Shown here: positions 1 to 13,105 of the stretch, in pieces
Numbering within the stretch: position 1 is the stretch's first letter
How the letters are laid out: each line of letters starts with the position of its first letter
NCBI GenBank assembly: GCA_037126765.1
Contig: JBBCBC010000019.1
Span: forward strand, 33,874,222-33,938,221
DNA from: Stenogyne calaminthoides
Taxonomy: Eukaryota > Streptophyta > Magnoliopsida > Lamiales > Lamiaceae
DNA: 64,000 nucleotides
Reading direction: 5' to 3'
Notes under the pieces: model-generated
Databases searched by the model: none
Told to the model about the DNA's origin: nothing
The model's input: only the letters and a program-made list of their open reading frames with translations
Position numbers and translations under genes: made by a program

Positions 1-3000
1 CCCTCTAACGGAAGAATATCAAGCATCCTTGAAGAAGTCCTGATTGAGGATATGGCATCGCCGTCTAATCAAGATTCAGTACGGTACGAAATAGAAAGCC
101 TGTGGTATCTACGATGATGAACTGCCTCGCCTCCATTCGCCTTTCTTCACCGCCGCCTTTCTTCCATCTCTTGCCTTCTGCTCAAGAGAGGCTTCGCCAA
201 GGATCAAGTAGTAGTCACCAGAGCTGCTATCGAGTACATTTTGCCCTCAGCCTCGCAGATTCTGCTTGCATTCAAAGTTCTCTACCAGATTCAGTGGGTT
301 CAGACTGAGCTGCATTTCTCAAGATGAGTCCGAAATACCACGGTTTGAGCTCAGACATCTTCAGATTGACTTCCGAATCGCTCAACAGCCTCGATCTTCC
401 GAGTAGTATTTCGAGGTCTGAGTTCCTTTAAAAATTTCTCGTAGAAATTTTATCTGGCACCAGGATGCCCAAAGACTAGAAGACCCGCCTCCTCGGGCCT
501 CGATTCTCAGAACTTTTCAGATAACTCCGAGCAAAGATTAGATGGTGGAACTTTGAGCAGAAGGGTTCTTGCAAGCCGTTTCTCTCGAATCATCGCTACT
601 ATCACGAGAATTCACTAATCTTCTCATATTAGAGCGTAGGTTCTTCCGCTTTCAAATAGCTTTTTTGTTTCGTTTATTTTTTGTTTTCAATGTAGTCCTT
701 TCCCCGGTTTGTCAATCTTTTCAGCCTGGCGATTCGCACCTCTTTTCTTCTCTAATACTCGCTTCACAAAGAGCTGGGTTTGAAGAGAACGGATTTAGTG
801 GAATGGGGTTGAGTCATGAAGATATCCTTCCTCTTCGCACATCTCCAAAAATATAGGGTACTCTTGGTGGCATGGATCTTCGGCTTATCAGCTCCCCTAT
901 CGACTCTTTTTTATGATTCGTTCGCTCGACAATTCATCCTCGACTAAGAATTCAGCCACAGTTCAAGCAGGGAGATGCCGATCGTCACCATCACCGAGTC
1001 AGGAACCAACTGGCCAAAACTCCTCAAGACTACGACGCCTGCTTACACATCCATCAAGACACCTATATCATGGGTTTAGGTGCTTGGCTAAAGTTGCCTC
1101 CAAACTTCCGCAGATTCTCAACAATCCTAGTCTTCTATTCCCGCCTCTTCCCGACATATACATTTTGGGATCCTCTATCACATAGCTCAAACACATCATT
1201 CCCGATTTTTGGAATAATGACACCTCACTCTCAAAATCGACGATTTTGATGGAGTGATCTAGATGAGATACAAGAACGAAGAGTGCATAAATCTTAACCC
1301 ATCCTGCTTTCAAATTGCGAGATATGAATTGATTACCTCCTCATGAACTCCCGGTCTGCGTGCGACTTGCGACTAGATGGGTGAAGTTTAGCCCGGTCGG
1401 ATCATATTCAGAGCCTCACTCTTACGGCTTTGAGTTGGTTGAGCTCTCAAGGGACAATGAACTTCGTACCGTGGCTTATTGGTTTTTACCAATCCTCGTA
1501 CATGGTTGGGCCCATTTTAGAATGTGATTGAAGAATTTGAAGCTTTAGGGTTTCGCTATTTACGGGCAAAAGGGATTTTGAGTTCTGAAGTATTTGAAGA
1601 ACGAAGGGTTTGATAAAAATTTTTGGCTTGAATGGCTTGGAAGAGGTATAGATAACCGGATAAGTGAGATCGTGTAGGTTAGGTGAAAAGTAACTACTGA
1701 GATTAATCGATTAATTAATCGTTTATGGAACCAACGATCTCCGAAAAGAAGTTCGCCAAAATATCCTCTGTGGTCAATAATGTGGCAGAAAGCATTAAAT
1801 GATCGGGTCTTCTTCGAATTTAAAACGATCCCGCCTAAAAACATTCCTCGGTGTTTTGTATTTATTGACATGATTACCGAGTTTTATTTAAGCAAATAAC
1901 GCTCATAATGAGTCATTCTTTCTTCGACTAATTTTCTTTTCTATCACTTTCATCGAAATCGACCTTGATAAATGTCAATATATAGCATCGAGAAATCGAA
2001 GGGTTCGGCAAAGATGTTATCGAGTACGCCCTTATCAAGAACTGAAGTTTCGAGACTTAGTTCAAAGATTTCATTTATCCTCGAAGTTTCTCAAGAATTT
2101 GAAAGTTTATGTATCCGAAAAATCTTCAATTTTCGGGATTTATTTATACACCGTTCTAACATCCCTAATTCAATCGGGAAAGTTCCGAAATCTTCGATTC
2201 AAACAAAGGTTTAGTCAAGATATCGCCTTCTTCGCCTATCAAGATGAATTTTCTCCATCCTCCTGCTTTTTTTTTCTCTATATGATCTCCACGGGTTGAC
2301 GTCTCTATATCTACATAAGCCAGATTCGGCAAGGCATACAGCAATTTTGAAATAGCAACGCACTATTATTGCCAAAAATATCGTACTTCATCGCCACAAC
2401 TTTTATAATCCCTTAATTGTTGTTCCAGCCAAAGCATCTCGAGTACGCAGTACTTTCCTCGCATATGTATTCAAATTTCTTCAAGAGATCGTCATATCGA
2501 GGTCTCGCTTTTGAAAACCAAGATATCGGGCTTGTTTCCTAGAAATCGACAAGTTCCTGCGGACTTCACAATTTCAAAATTCCATAGTCGATCCGAGTAA
2601 ATCCGGGCTAATTCTGCTGTTATCATCACCGATACCATAACTCTCATTCACTGCGGCCCTTAAGATATCTCAAAGATTTTTAAAAGCTTCCATGTGACTA
2701 CCCAGATTAGTCAGTATTCGCACATATCCCAACAAGAAATGTTATATCCGCCCATTGGCTGATAGAGCGATCCAATGATTCCTCTATAATCGCAGATGAC
2801 ATCGACGGCTTTCCTCAATCAAATCCATCTTCAGAAGCAGATTCAGGTGAACCTAACTGCATTTCAATTTCAGACAACATATTCGCAATCAGATCTCGTG
2901 TATTATTGGTTGATGAATATTCTTCCTTGATTGTTCTTAATTTGAAGACCTGTAAAGAAATTCATCTCCCCATCATTGACATCTCAACCGCCTTTCATCA

Positions 3001-3608
3001 AGGGAAACTTTTCACACAATTGACGGTTCGAGATCCAAAATGATGTCATCAACATATATCCCAACCAAGAAGATATCTTTCCCATCCTCTATCCCTACCG
3101 TAGTTCCCATCAATGGGGCCTTCGACAAAACCATGGCCGCAAGAAATCGCGAAAGAGTATCATACCATGCTCCGTGCTCGCTGAGACCATACAAGTGCTT
3201 TTCTCAGCTCAAACTTGGTCATTCGTTTGAACCTGTGATGCTTGTTCCACATAAACCCTTTCAAGTAACTGCTCAAAATGCACTTTCACATCCATTTGAT
3301 AGATCGTGGAATCCCATGCTGGCAAAAGATATGCAAGAAATAACTGAGGAAGCCAGCCGGTGAATCGTGCAAAAGTTTCATTTATAGGTCTGAGTTCCTT
3401 TCTTCGAATAACCTGCGTAACCACTTTGCCTTTGTTTCATAATGTTGTTGTTTTCATCTCTTTTTTATTCTTGAAAACCCACTCGTTCCAATAACATCGC
3501 GGCTTCCGTGTCTATCTACCAACTCCTATATTATTCTTGAGAATTGATTCAGCTCATCTCGGTGACAAGAAGAATCCAATACTTAATCTGGTAGAAGCCA
3601 CCAATCTC
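1..3608 (-). mobile_element. Partial Ty1/copia retrotransposon (RT, RNase H and 3' region), antisense copy
   Basis: Reading leftward from 3608 on the minus strand, the segment matches about 42465 to 38730 of the complete element at 34511-48806, base block by base block with many small indels. Reverse transcriptase lies at about 2880-3608: the minus strand at 3012-3194 encodes a YGL..AWYDTLS stretch followed by the catalytic IYVDDII box near 3040-3060. RNase H-type sequence follows at about 2200-2500. Positions 1-2200 correspond to the long region that follows pol in the complete element. No LTR is seen: the 3' LTR would lie left of the window, and gag, protease and integrase would lie in or beyond the N gap. 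No reading frame exceeds about 100 codons, so it is non-coding as sequenced. Membership of the same family as the other two copies is secure; the element's full extent is not visible. Confidence 0.88.
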
Positions 3609-4108
3609 NNNNNNNNNNNNNNNNNNNNNNNNNNNNNNNNNNNNNNNNNNNNNNNNNNNNNNNNNNNNNNNNNNNNNNNNNNNNNNNNNNNNNNNNNNNN
3701 NNNNNNNNNNNNNNNNNNNNNNNNNNNNNNNNNNNNNNNNNNNNNNNNNNNNNNNNNNNNNNNNNNNNNNNNNNNNNNNNNNNNNNNNNNNNNNNNNNNN
3801 NNNNNNNNNNNNNNNNNNNNNNNNNNNNNNNNNNNNNNNNNNNNNNNNNNNNNNNNNNNNNNNNNNNNNNNNNNNNNNNNNNNNNNNNNNNNNNNNNNNN
3901 NNNNNNNNNNNNNNNNNNNNNNNNNNNNNNNNNNNNNNNNNNNNNNNNNNNNNNNNNNNNNNNNNNNNNNNNNNNNNNNNNNNNNNNNNNNNNNNNNNNN
4001 NNNNNNNNNNNNNNNNNNNNNNNNNNNNNNNNNNNNNNNNNNNNNNNNNNNNNNNNNNNNNNNNNNNNNNNNNNNNNNNNNNNNNNNNNNNNNNNNNNNN
4101 NNNNNNNN
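3609..4108. other. Assembly gap (500 N)
   Basis: Exactly 500 unknown bases. Such a round number is usually a placeholder for a gap of unknown size. Retroelement sequence stops at its left edge and unrelated low-copy sequence starts at its right edge, so the join may be a scaffold join. Confidence 0.99.
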
Positions 4109-5438
4109 TTACTAGGCATCAGAGAATATGGTATTTGATAAGTTCTGGTTACTAGTGATTTGAACCACTTGAGTTCTACATATGGAAAGCCAATTCACCA
4201 TACAGGTCATCTATAATCACAATCTAAAACCAAATGGATCCCAATATCCCATCAACATTCGTATTCCTATAACATGTAAATTGCATTCACTGACTGGATA
4301 CAGAATATGCATCTTGATAAATTACACAATATTATTAGCGATAATTATGCTTCACAAGCACCAGGGTCTATAGCTCGATTTGTATATCATTTACAATGTA
4401 TGGTATGCGTATCTTTTCAGGTGCTCAAAAATAATCAGGCCTACGAATCTTTGGGGACCTGAAGACAATGCCAAATTCTGCATTGGTGACTATGGATAAT
4501 ATAATTTAATTTAATGGTCAGTTAAATTGAAACACAATTACTGTGCTGCAAGGGTCTGAATACTACCTCTTTTTTTTGCCCATACCCAAAATTTACTGCA
4601 AATTCTAGAGGCTAACTCATCTGTAGATAATATAAAACAAGCAGATGTCAAATTTCTAGGCACAGCGGTTAGTTTCATTTCCAATTCAACACTCAAAACA
4701 AATTGAATTATAAAACTATTAGCAGGTGCTGTTTCTACATCCAGCATAATCTTAACTTTAAAAGACTCAACGTAATATACTCCGGCTATCTCAAAGAGTG
4801 AAGAGAGAGTATAAGGCATTTGAACTCAAATACACAGACACTAAAAGTCAGTACTTCCGCAGAAAGTAGATCATATTATGTATAGGTTCTCAAGTCCTAT
4901 TATCTACAAGTCATATCTGATACTTTTGCCAACATAAGAACAACATCGGATGCTAAACTGTGCGAAAAAAAAGAAGAGAATAAAGAACTATGCTTCCTGA
5001 GTGACAATTATTACTTGGAGAACTTGGATATCAACCCAGAGCAAACATTACTAAGTAGATATTATCTATTATTTATATAGTCTACAACTTCTCACAGAAG
5101 AACTTATAAACCATTGAGGCTGAACAAACAAATAAGACACAAAAAAGTGCCACCTTTTCATAGTCAATCAAAGAATTCAAGATAACAGGATAAATTCATC
5201 CTAAAAATTCGAACTGTGAGCATTGTTTTCAATGCATTATCATATCATAACTAGAATAGTTCATGGTTCAATTTATCAACCATTCAACAGCACACAAATT
5301 TCTAAAGCAACAATTCCCCAAACATTTTCAACACATCAAGGTCAAATTATCCATTAAATTCCATCAACATTATTAAAATAACAAAAAAAGAGGCTTACAA
5401 CTGTCCTCCACTTTTAAAACCGCTCACGAATCAAACTC
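4109..5438. other. Intergenic, no recognised gene
   Basis: AT-rich sequence downstream of the ferredoxin copy. The longest open stretch is 93 codons on the minus strand (4538-4819), which I do not recognise. It shows no splice-site context or domain motif. Nothing else can be supported here. Confidence 0.5.
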
Positions 5439-5921
5439 TTACGGAGTATCCCACGGCCTAGGTTCAGAACAGCAACCACCAGTCTGTAAATTCTGCGTCA
5501 GAATCACCTTGGCATCCAAGCCCTCGAGTGTTGTTCAAAGTCCGATTCCTAGAATTCCTTTCTCAACACATACTGCTCATCATACGTCGGAGGCGGCAGC
5601 TTATCGAGCCACCTCCTGCGCGATGTGAACCTCGCACTCGGCGGAGCAGGCGTCGATCTCCTCGAGCCTGTGCGGAAGGGATCGATTAAACCCTTGTTGG
5701 TCAAAGCCTTGAGCAGAGTTTGGCCCGAAAGCCACCGCCTTGCTTTGATGCCATCCGGTCGATTGCTGAGAGTTTCACGATCCGATCGGAGACTTTCGCG
5801 GAGGAAGTACGGGCCGTGGATAGAGCCGGAGGCACAATTACCGGGCGATTACGGCGCGAGAGGAGAGGGAGATTTGATGGCAACGTTGGCACGCGAGTTT
5901 CTGGAGAGTGGAGAACGCCAT
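5439..5921 (-). pseudogene. Mitochondrial adrenodoxin-like [2Fe-2S] ferredoxin copy, frameshifted
   Basis: Family role: mitochondrial ferredoxin that passes electrons to Fe-S cluster and biotin synthesis. Start ATG is at 5919-5921 and the stop at 5439-5441. Peptide blocks come in the family's order but in changing frames: a transit-peptide-like start (MAFSTLQKLAC), STARTSSAKVSDRIVKLSAI, GQTLLKALTN.GLIDP, HRLEEIDACSAECEVHIAQE with cluster cysteines, WLDKLPPPTYDEQYVL, a C-terminal block related to SRLGCQVILTQ, then EPRPWDTP and stop. At least four frame changes are needed, two of them tightly flanking the cysteine block. The initial frame stops after 27 codons. No intron interrupts the ~480 bp, which fits a processed copy, though I could not check parental intron positions. 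No clear poly-A tail is seen downstream. Decay is the simplest reading; consensus errors are the alternative. Confidence 0.78.
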
Positions 5922-6408
5922 GGTTGTTCTTAAGACTTAATAGGAGGGTCGTTCGTAGTGGGGAGAATGCGGGAAATTTGTTTATATTTTCGCAGTTTTT
6001 GTTTTCTTTTATTACTTGTCCAATTAGATTTTTTTTTTTAAATGTATAATTAAAATTTACAAGCAAGAAGGAGGGGCTTATTTAAACTCAAATGTTTGAA
6101 AAATAAATATTTAATGCGACATTTTTTTCATTACAGTAAAAACTCTATAAAATTATATTATTTCGGATGGAAAAAAAATTACTATATAGAGATTATTCAT
6201 AAATAATTTTTACATTAAAAAAAATGTTTTTTTTAAAATAATACATTCATTAATATAATACGTATTATACTTCATTGTATGTAAATTTATTATGAAATTC
6301 ATATATCTAATTAATATGAATTTGATTAAAATAAATACATCTGATTTTCAAAGTATATATAAAATACAAGTGATTAAATTTTAAATGGTATAATTTTATA
6401 TTCTTTTT

Positions 6409-7341
6409 TGGATTTAGCCCGTAAATCTGTTTTTTTTTCAATCGATTTAATCCCATAATTTTTTATTTTTTTTTATTTCTTTCTCCTGAATTCATTTGTT
6501 TGAACGATTGGTATAACTAGTTAAAATTGTTCAATTTTCATCCAATAAATATTTTTGGGAATGATTTAGTACCATAACTACTTTAGGATTACTCGATTTT
6601 CCCCCTAACTATTTTTTTAACGATTTAATTTATAACTAGCATTGGATTATTCAATTTTTCGCTTCTATTTTTGCATGAAGTCACCCAAAGCGACATTGTT
6701 TTTCACCATTGTATCAACCATGTGCCATTTTAAATTAAGGGATTTTGGCAAAACTTCAAATGTTTTAGCTCATTTATTTACACAATTTAATGCACTTGTC
6801 AATTAAATAAAATACACCCATTAATCAACACAACAAAAAAATTACTGAAATAAATTTATAAAAAATGGGTAAAATTAAATCCCCCAATTCTCTAAAATCG
6901 GTACTTCCCCAATATTCAATCTTTTAATTCACGAGAACTCAATTTGGCGAGAGAACAATAATTTTTTAGACTTAATTTAATTTTTTCGCGTGTTTAAATT
7001 GTATCGAATAAGTATGCGCCTGCTTGAAATTTCCCCAATTTATAATTGCATGGTGACATGATCATGAAACAAAGTCGTTTTTTGGGTGGTTTATGGCAAA
7101 ATAGGACTGAGAATTGAACAATTCTAATAGTTTAGCAGACTAAGTCATTTCAAAAAAAAAAATAGTTATGGGAAAGTTGGGAATTTTTGGTAGTTATGAG
7201 ATCAAATTGTTCCAAAAAATAGTTATGGGATGAAAATTGAAAGAATTTTAATAATTACATCAAATCGCTCCAAAAAAATAGAATTCAACTAAATCAAAAA
7301 AAGGTAAAAAGTTATGAGATCATTTAGTTTAATCCATAAAA
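6409..7341. repeat. Foldback element with long imperfect inverted arms
   Basis: The left arm (about 6409-6760) and the reverse complement of the right arm (about 7010-7341) share a run of phrases in the same order: a TGGATTWA outer end, ATTGTTCAATTTTCATCC-like blocks, CATAACTATTTTTT blocks and a CACCCAAA.CGAC block nearer the centre. The central ~250 bp is AT-rich with no reading frame. The structure suggests a non-autonomous DNA transposon or foldback element. A clear target-site duplication was not found, so the ends are approximate. Confidence 0.6.
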
Positions 7342-9889
7342 TACATATATCAACTAATCGCATATTTGGGAAACTAAACAATAATTATATTGGCGTATAT
7401 GATAAATGTTTATTCGTCGTACGATATTTTTCATAAAATTAGAACATTTTTTTCTATTTCAAGCAAATGACACCTAAAGTTGATAAATGAACTCAAATCA
7501 CTGAAATTGAGATGTGTTACCCTTAATAAATGTTTATTTCTTACTAAAAAGAACACAATTATCTAAATGCTTTAATGGTTTTAAGGATTGGAATTTGGAA
7601 GGAAATGTCGTCATCTAATTTGCAAATAAATGAAAGGTCAAAACAGAAACTTCTTTTGAACGGGCGAGTGATTAATTAACAATGAAAAGTGGAAATGACA
7701 TTTTAAATTGCAAATGAGGTGAATAGCAAACTTCATAGTATTTAAATTAAACAATTAATTTTTATATATAATGTAATTTATTTTTATATAGAGATAAATT
7801 CTTAAGAGATTTTACAAATAAAAAATATCGTTTTATTATAATGGAGTTTATTCCTAAAATATATCATTCATGCGAGTTAGGACGTGATTTTTTATTCTTA
7901 TAAGAAGTATATTTCTATATACTGTATTCCTATATGAATTTTTTCTGTAATATGCAAAAAAAATCTTCATAAATTTATAACTCGGACAAATGACAAGCTT
8001 TATCCTATTTTTCGATACTATTTCTAATAAAATTATTATATTAGTTCTATTTATTTTTGACCTAAAATATGATTCTTTAGGCATTTATTGATAATCTTCA
8101 CATGGAGTATATAATTCGCATCAGTTTTCTTGAAAAAAAATTTGTGATTATCAATGAGATTTTCAAATATAGTTTCACTTTTATATGGCATAATTTTATT
8201 TTAAAGACTTTTATAAGTATAATTGATTGATCTTAATTATAAAATTATTTCCAGACACCAAAGGGTTGGTTGGTTTATAAGAACTGTGCCTATACTTTAT
8301 AAATTAATTATTTAATTCATTTTCATTCTCATTTATTTATTTAATTCATTTTCACTTATTTCAACATATTTTTTATAACTCAATCGAACTCGATTTCTTA
8401 TATCCTTCGATAAGTTAAACGCCCATTAATTAAAAAAATAAAATTCACCGTGATAATCTAGATCTATACAATTTTTATTTAGATTTATTATCATTGCCAA
8501 AGAGTAGGTGTTGCATCGTTTAAAAAAATTAAAATCTTCTTTTTTGTATCTCGTTGCACGACTTTACGTTTCATATACTAGTAGTGATTAGTGTATTACT
8601 AAAAATATAAAAAAAGAGAGAGGTTAGTGAAAATTTTTAGTATATTAAATCTATAAAATCGTCCTAAATCAACAATTCTTTCTGTTAAATACTTAAATAA
8701 TAAACCTGAAATTATGACCTATTTTGGGTAACCATGAATTTTGCAGGCAGGTAGGAGTGATCGCTTCAATTTCGATTTTTACTTTCACCATTTATAAAAT
8801 TTAGTTGTAAATTAATGTTTTCATGTATGAAAATTTTCACTAGACTTTGTCAATATAAAATTATCATACAAATAAATCGAGAATTCCAACTTGTGATAGT
8901 CTCCTATTCTATGATCTATCACCTACAGTAATTTCATGCCAAATTCGCTGCTCAAGCTTTGCAATTTGGCCAAGGCAAATAGGGCAAATTACACAAGCCA
9001 AAAATTGAAACCCAATGAAAATGAATCTGGTCCTTTGTCTAACGCCAAGATTTTGGACACGCTTTTTCTTAAAAGTTGAAACATGGTACCTACTAAATAT
9101 CAACAGTAAAATGCCTAAAAAAATTAATAAAACCGAAAGCAACTAGACAACGTGAACAAAGGCGATCATACAAAACACGATAACAAATGAAAAAAGCGAA
9201 ATATGTGTTCAAACATTTAAACATTGTAAAGTGCATGAATTTGTTCAAGACGTAAGTTTAAATCACGTTAAGCAGAGCTTCAAAGTTCCAGGCCCAAATA
9301 TCTCATATACGGGGAGATCATTATTCAGTTCTTGGAAAATCTAATCCCAGCAAACCAGCTTCAGTTCAGCTACAGTAGTGCTTCCAATGTTGATTCAGGT
9401 GAGGCCTAATCCTAGTAATAACATCATCAATATATGCTGCCATATCATTATTGAATGATCATAACTAAGTTATATTTTTCTCAGAAAAAATCTCAGGCAC
9501 TGGGAAAGAAACACTAACTCACAAAGTTCTCTAAAACACGGATACATAAACAAGGGCATGCCAAAATGACCATGGGGATAAAGTCATGAGGTACCAACGC
9601 TAGAGTTCAAAGTTGAGCCAGATTTTGGAACTCCTCCGGGCTCTCTTGTAATAAAAACAGCTCAAATACAAATTTTTCTTCAATCAAGATTCTTTCCAAG
9701 TTTATAACAACTATATAGTTCATTTTGAATGCAACTCATGGATTTATCCCGTTCATTTAACAAGCAAGATAAATCTTCTTCTCAAACACGGTGAGTTAGC
9801 ACTAGATTTTGCTTCCAAGTATAAAGAATTACACAGATGTAATTAACATGTTATTCCTGTTTAGTGTTATCTCCCAAAACAAACACCAG
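7342..9889. other. AT-rich intergenic, nothing recognised
   Basis: Very AT-rich with many homopolymer runs and only short random reading frames, up to about 77 codons. From about 9500 the base composition becomes more gene-like toward the lipoxygenase remnant, but I recognised no exon before about 9890. Confidence 0.5.
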
Positions 9890-12501
9890 TTGATTCGGAG
9901 CTCAGAAAGAGGAGCTACCAGATTGAGAGGAGATGGAACTGAGAAAGGCGAAGAGTGGATAGAATCTATGATTATGATTACTACAATGACCTTGGCAACC
10001 ACCAAGATGCAGCTAGACCTGTTTTAGGTGGCTCTGAGTCATTTCCATATCACCGAAGAAGACTGAGGACTGGTCACCCTCCTAACCAATTGTGGTACCG
10101 TAATTTTCTGCACAACTGTATCATATTCATTAATCTTGTTTTCAATGGAAAAATAATGAGCTAATTACAAAAAAAAAAATGAACAGATATGCGTGACTGA
10201 GAGCTGGCCTAGAGATGCTGCTTCAACATGGATTGTATGTTCCTCCACGACTGACGATTCAGCAAAAAAAACTTTCAGAATTCACTCAAATGTAGTTCGA
10301 GCTGCAATGCGATTTCTTATGCCTAAACAAGATTAATTGTCAACAAAGAATCCAGAAACTTGAGAAATTTGACCAGATTCATAGGCTGTTCAGAGGTGAC
10401 AGGAGGCCATTCAGTTGATGAAAAGTTGGTGAAACTATTGGAAAACAAAATTGCCAGATGATCTGTTCAAGAAAGTTAAATTTAATAATGGATGAGAAGC
10501 CTGGAGTTCCCCTGCCCTCGGATTGCAACAGGTAATGAAGGAGAACTTGATGGAAGGACTGCTGTGAGTTTTTTTCTCTATCTTTTCTGTTTGATCAGAG
10601 AAATGAAATCTAGCTTTTGATGTTACCGCTCAGGGGACAATTTTATGTGGATGGATGAGGATTTATGAGTTGACGCCAGATGCTTTCGGAACTAATCCAA
10701 CAGTAATTTCTTGTTTAAAGGTACATCAAAAGCTTGATTCAGAAATGAAAAAACATACCTGCTTTGCCTAACTGAATCGTTTTCTTCAACAGAGTTTCAC
10801 CAAAAGGGGAAATGGAGGAAGAGTTCGACGAAGAAATCAGACATAGAGCACAACCTTGATGGCCTTATCAATTAGAGAGGTAGAAACCTGTTTTGATTCC
10901 AATGCCGAGAATTAATACATTGTTTACTTCAAAAATTTATCTTTCAAACTACAATGCAGGCAATGGTCCAGTGGAGAATCCTCCAAACCAGATCACCATG
11001 ATTATCTGTTGCCATTCTTGAGAGAAGAATCAACACAGAAACGCAGTGTTTGCTTATGCATCCTGTACCATTCTTTTTCTTGAGACGATTCCACACTAAA
11101 GCCGCTCGTCGCAGAACTCAGCTTCCCAGCCCTTCTTTCCGCCCTAATGAGGAGACCAAATAGAGCGTTCATTCCATCACCAAACGGAACAGAGGCGTCC
11201 TCTGGCAACTTACCGAAAGCTCATGTCGCGCTAATGATTCCTGCTACCATCAACTCATCAACCACTGGTGAGTTAAGAAACTATTCTGCTGGTTGATTCA
11301 GTCTCCGGTTCAAGGCTTTAAACGTGGTCTTTTTATTGTAGGCTGAAACACATGCGGCAGTTGAGCCATTCATCATTGCTACCGCAAAGGAAGGTTAGTG
11401 TAATGCCGATTCGCCATCGCCACTCAACCCTCATTTCAAGACACCCATACAAGTAAATGCACTAGCAAGGAGTATGTTACTAAATGCTGAGGATTCAGAA
11501 GCAACATTGCTGTTTAGTGGAGAAGTCTCAATGGAGCTATCATCGCTCTCTACAAAAGTGGAGATTTGATTTAACAAAGCCTCCCTGCTGACCTCATCAA
11601 ACGGTATTCCCTAAAAAATACTAAACTTGAATCTTTAGTCATTTTCTAACCGTAACCATAATGCAGAGGTATGGCCTTTTTAAAACCCAAATCAGCCAGA
11701 AAACATTGAGCTTCTCATTGAAGACTACCCGTATGGTGCAGATGGGCTCGCATCTGGATATCCATAAAAAACTGGGTAACAAGATGCTGCTCATACTTTT
11801 TTATGAAGATGATGATTCATTAAGGTCCGATGATTGAGATCAAAGAGTGGTGGTCAGAGATCAAATACACGGTCATAGGTGATAAATTCAATGAAACATG
11901 GTGGTATGTGCCACAACTAAGGTCTATCTAATCGAGACTCTGGACGCATTTTAATATGGATCGTCTCAGCTCACTTCATGCTGCTGTAAGCTTGAGACAA
12001 TCAGAACATGCTGGCTACCCATTGAATGAGACAACGGCATGTCGCAAACCTATTCCAAGTGAAGGGACAATGGAGTTTGCTGAGTTCTCCTCAGGAATCC
12101 AAATAAATTTTTACAACATGTTGCCTGGAGAAGTTTGAGATGACTCTTGGGAATAGCAGTGGCTGATGTTCTGTCAAAGCATATAGTTGATGAAAAGCGC
12201 CTATTGCAGCCATGAGTGGATAGATGATGAAGAGATTCATAAAATGTTCAAGCTATTTGGAGATGAACTTGGAGAAGAAGTGAAGGAAATAATCAAGAGG
12301 AGAAACCAAGATCCTAAGCTGAAGAACAGATTTAGGAAAGGTGGATATTCACAGTACGCAGGTTTTAGTGTCCTGAGACATCATCTGAGGTTAGATCAAG
12401 TGACGGAACCAGAGAAGTGGAAATTCCCAACAGCATATTCATATGATTATCCTGAAAGATGGAACTTGCTGAAAGATGAAATAAAAAAAAATAACAGTTA
12501 A
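9890..12501 (+). pseudogene. Lipoxygenase pseudogene
   Basis: Plant lipoxygenases oxygenate linoleic and linolenic acid and are about 850-900 residues long. Family-specific blocks appear in the correct order in shifting frames: LRGDGTEKGEEW then DRIYDYDYYNDLGN and ARPVLGGSESFPY (about 9920-10075), GTNPTVISCLK (about 10690), IEHNLDGL (about 10845), DHHDYLLPFLRRINTE (about 10995), ANDSCYHQLINHW (about 11230), ETHAAVEPFIIAT (about 11345), INALAR-like and VSMELSSL (about 11450-11550), IELLIEDYPYGADGL (about 11720), EWWSEIKY and NETWWY (about 11850-11910), SLHAAV and CRKPIPSEGTMEFAEF (11970-12090), GIAVADVLSKH, and EEIHKMFKLFGDELGEEVKE (12187-12501). Introns remain, for example after INHW near 11268, so this is a duplicated gene rather than a retrocopy. 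Frameshifts and stops are frequent. The N-terminal PLAT domain was not found. The last ~55 codons do not look like a lipoxygenase, and the usual C-terminal isoleucine iron ligand is absent. Confidence 0.85.
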
Positions 12502-13105
12502 TGTATTCCAACAGTAAATAAATATTAAAAAAAAAGATATCAATTTATTCACATTTAACAGCATTGTTTGCAAACAAATCCATTTCTGGGTAATTAAACT
12601 CATCAAAGTTTCTCCAATAAATTTACAATTCTTAGTTCTGAAGCATATCATCAGTCATACTGCACTTTTGGACCGTCAACAGTTAAAGATTTTAGTGAAG
12701 AATTAAGGTATAGGGTTTACTTTTATTCATCGGCATCCAGCAGCAGGAGATCCCACGAATGAATGGAGCTCAGAAATAACATCGATACTCGGATTGATCT
12801 GCAAGCAATTCACGGAGGGTTGCCCACGTTCTTAAACTGGAGAACTATGACGTGAGTTGATGTTCCCGCACGCGTTGAGGGATTTCTGCTGCTAAAATGG
12901 ATTTCATGGTTTCCAAGAAATTCGCCGACTGGAAATGCTTAAGAACAATGCATCTAAACCACGCTGTAGTGTGTAGAATAGGCCAATCGGGTGAAACAAG
13001 ACCCTCTTCAGCGAGAGAACATTAATTTGATGAATGTTAGAGTTCATCCAGATTAATTATATCATCACTGTTCCAGCATATAACCGATTGTCTCTTGCAG
13101 CTGTT
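12502..13105. other. Spacer between the converging lipoxygenase and PARN-like remnants
   Basis: The 3' ends of two converging gene remnants meet here. Base composition is mixed. A few short coding-like stretches on the minus strand near 12780-12900 could not be assigned to any family. No terminator or polyadenylation signal can be assigned with confidence. Confidence 0.35.

Noticed and set aside
7854..8084. 76-codon minus-strand frame rich in Ile, Asn and Lys
   Set aside because: Composition is what random AT-rich DNA gives; no splice context or conserved motif.
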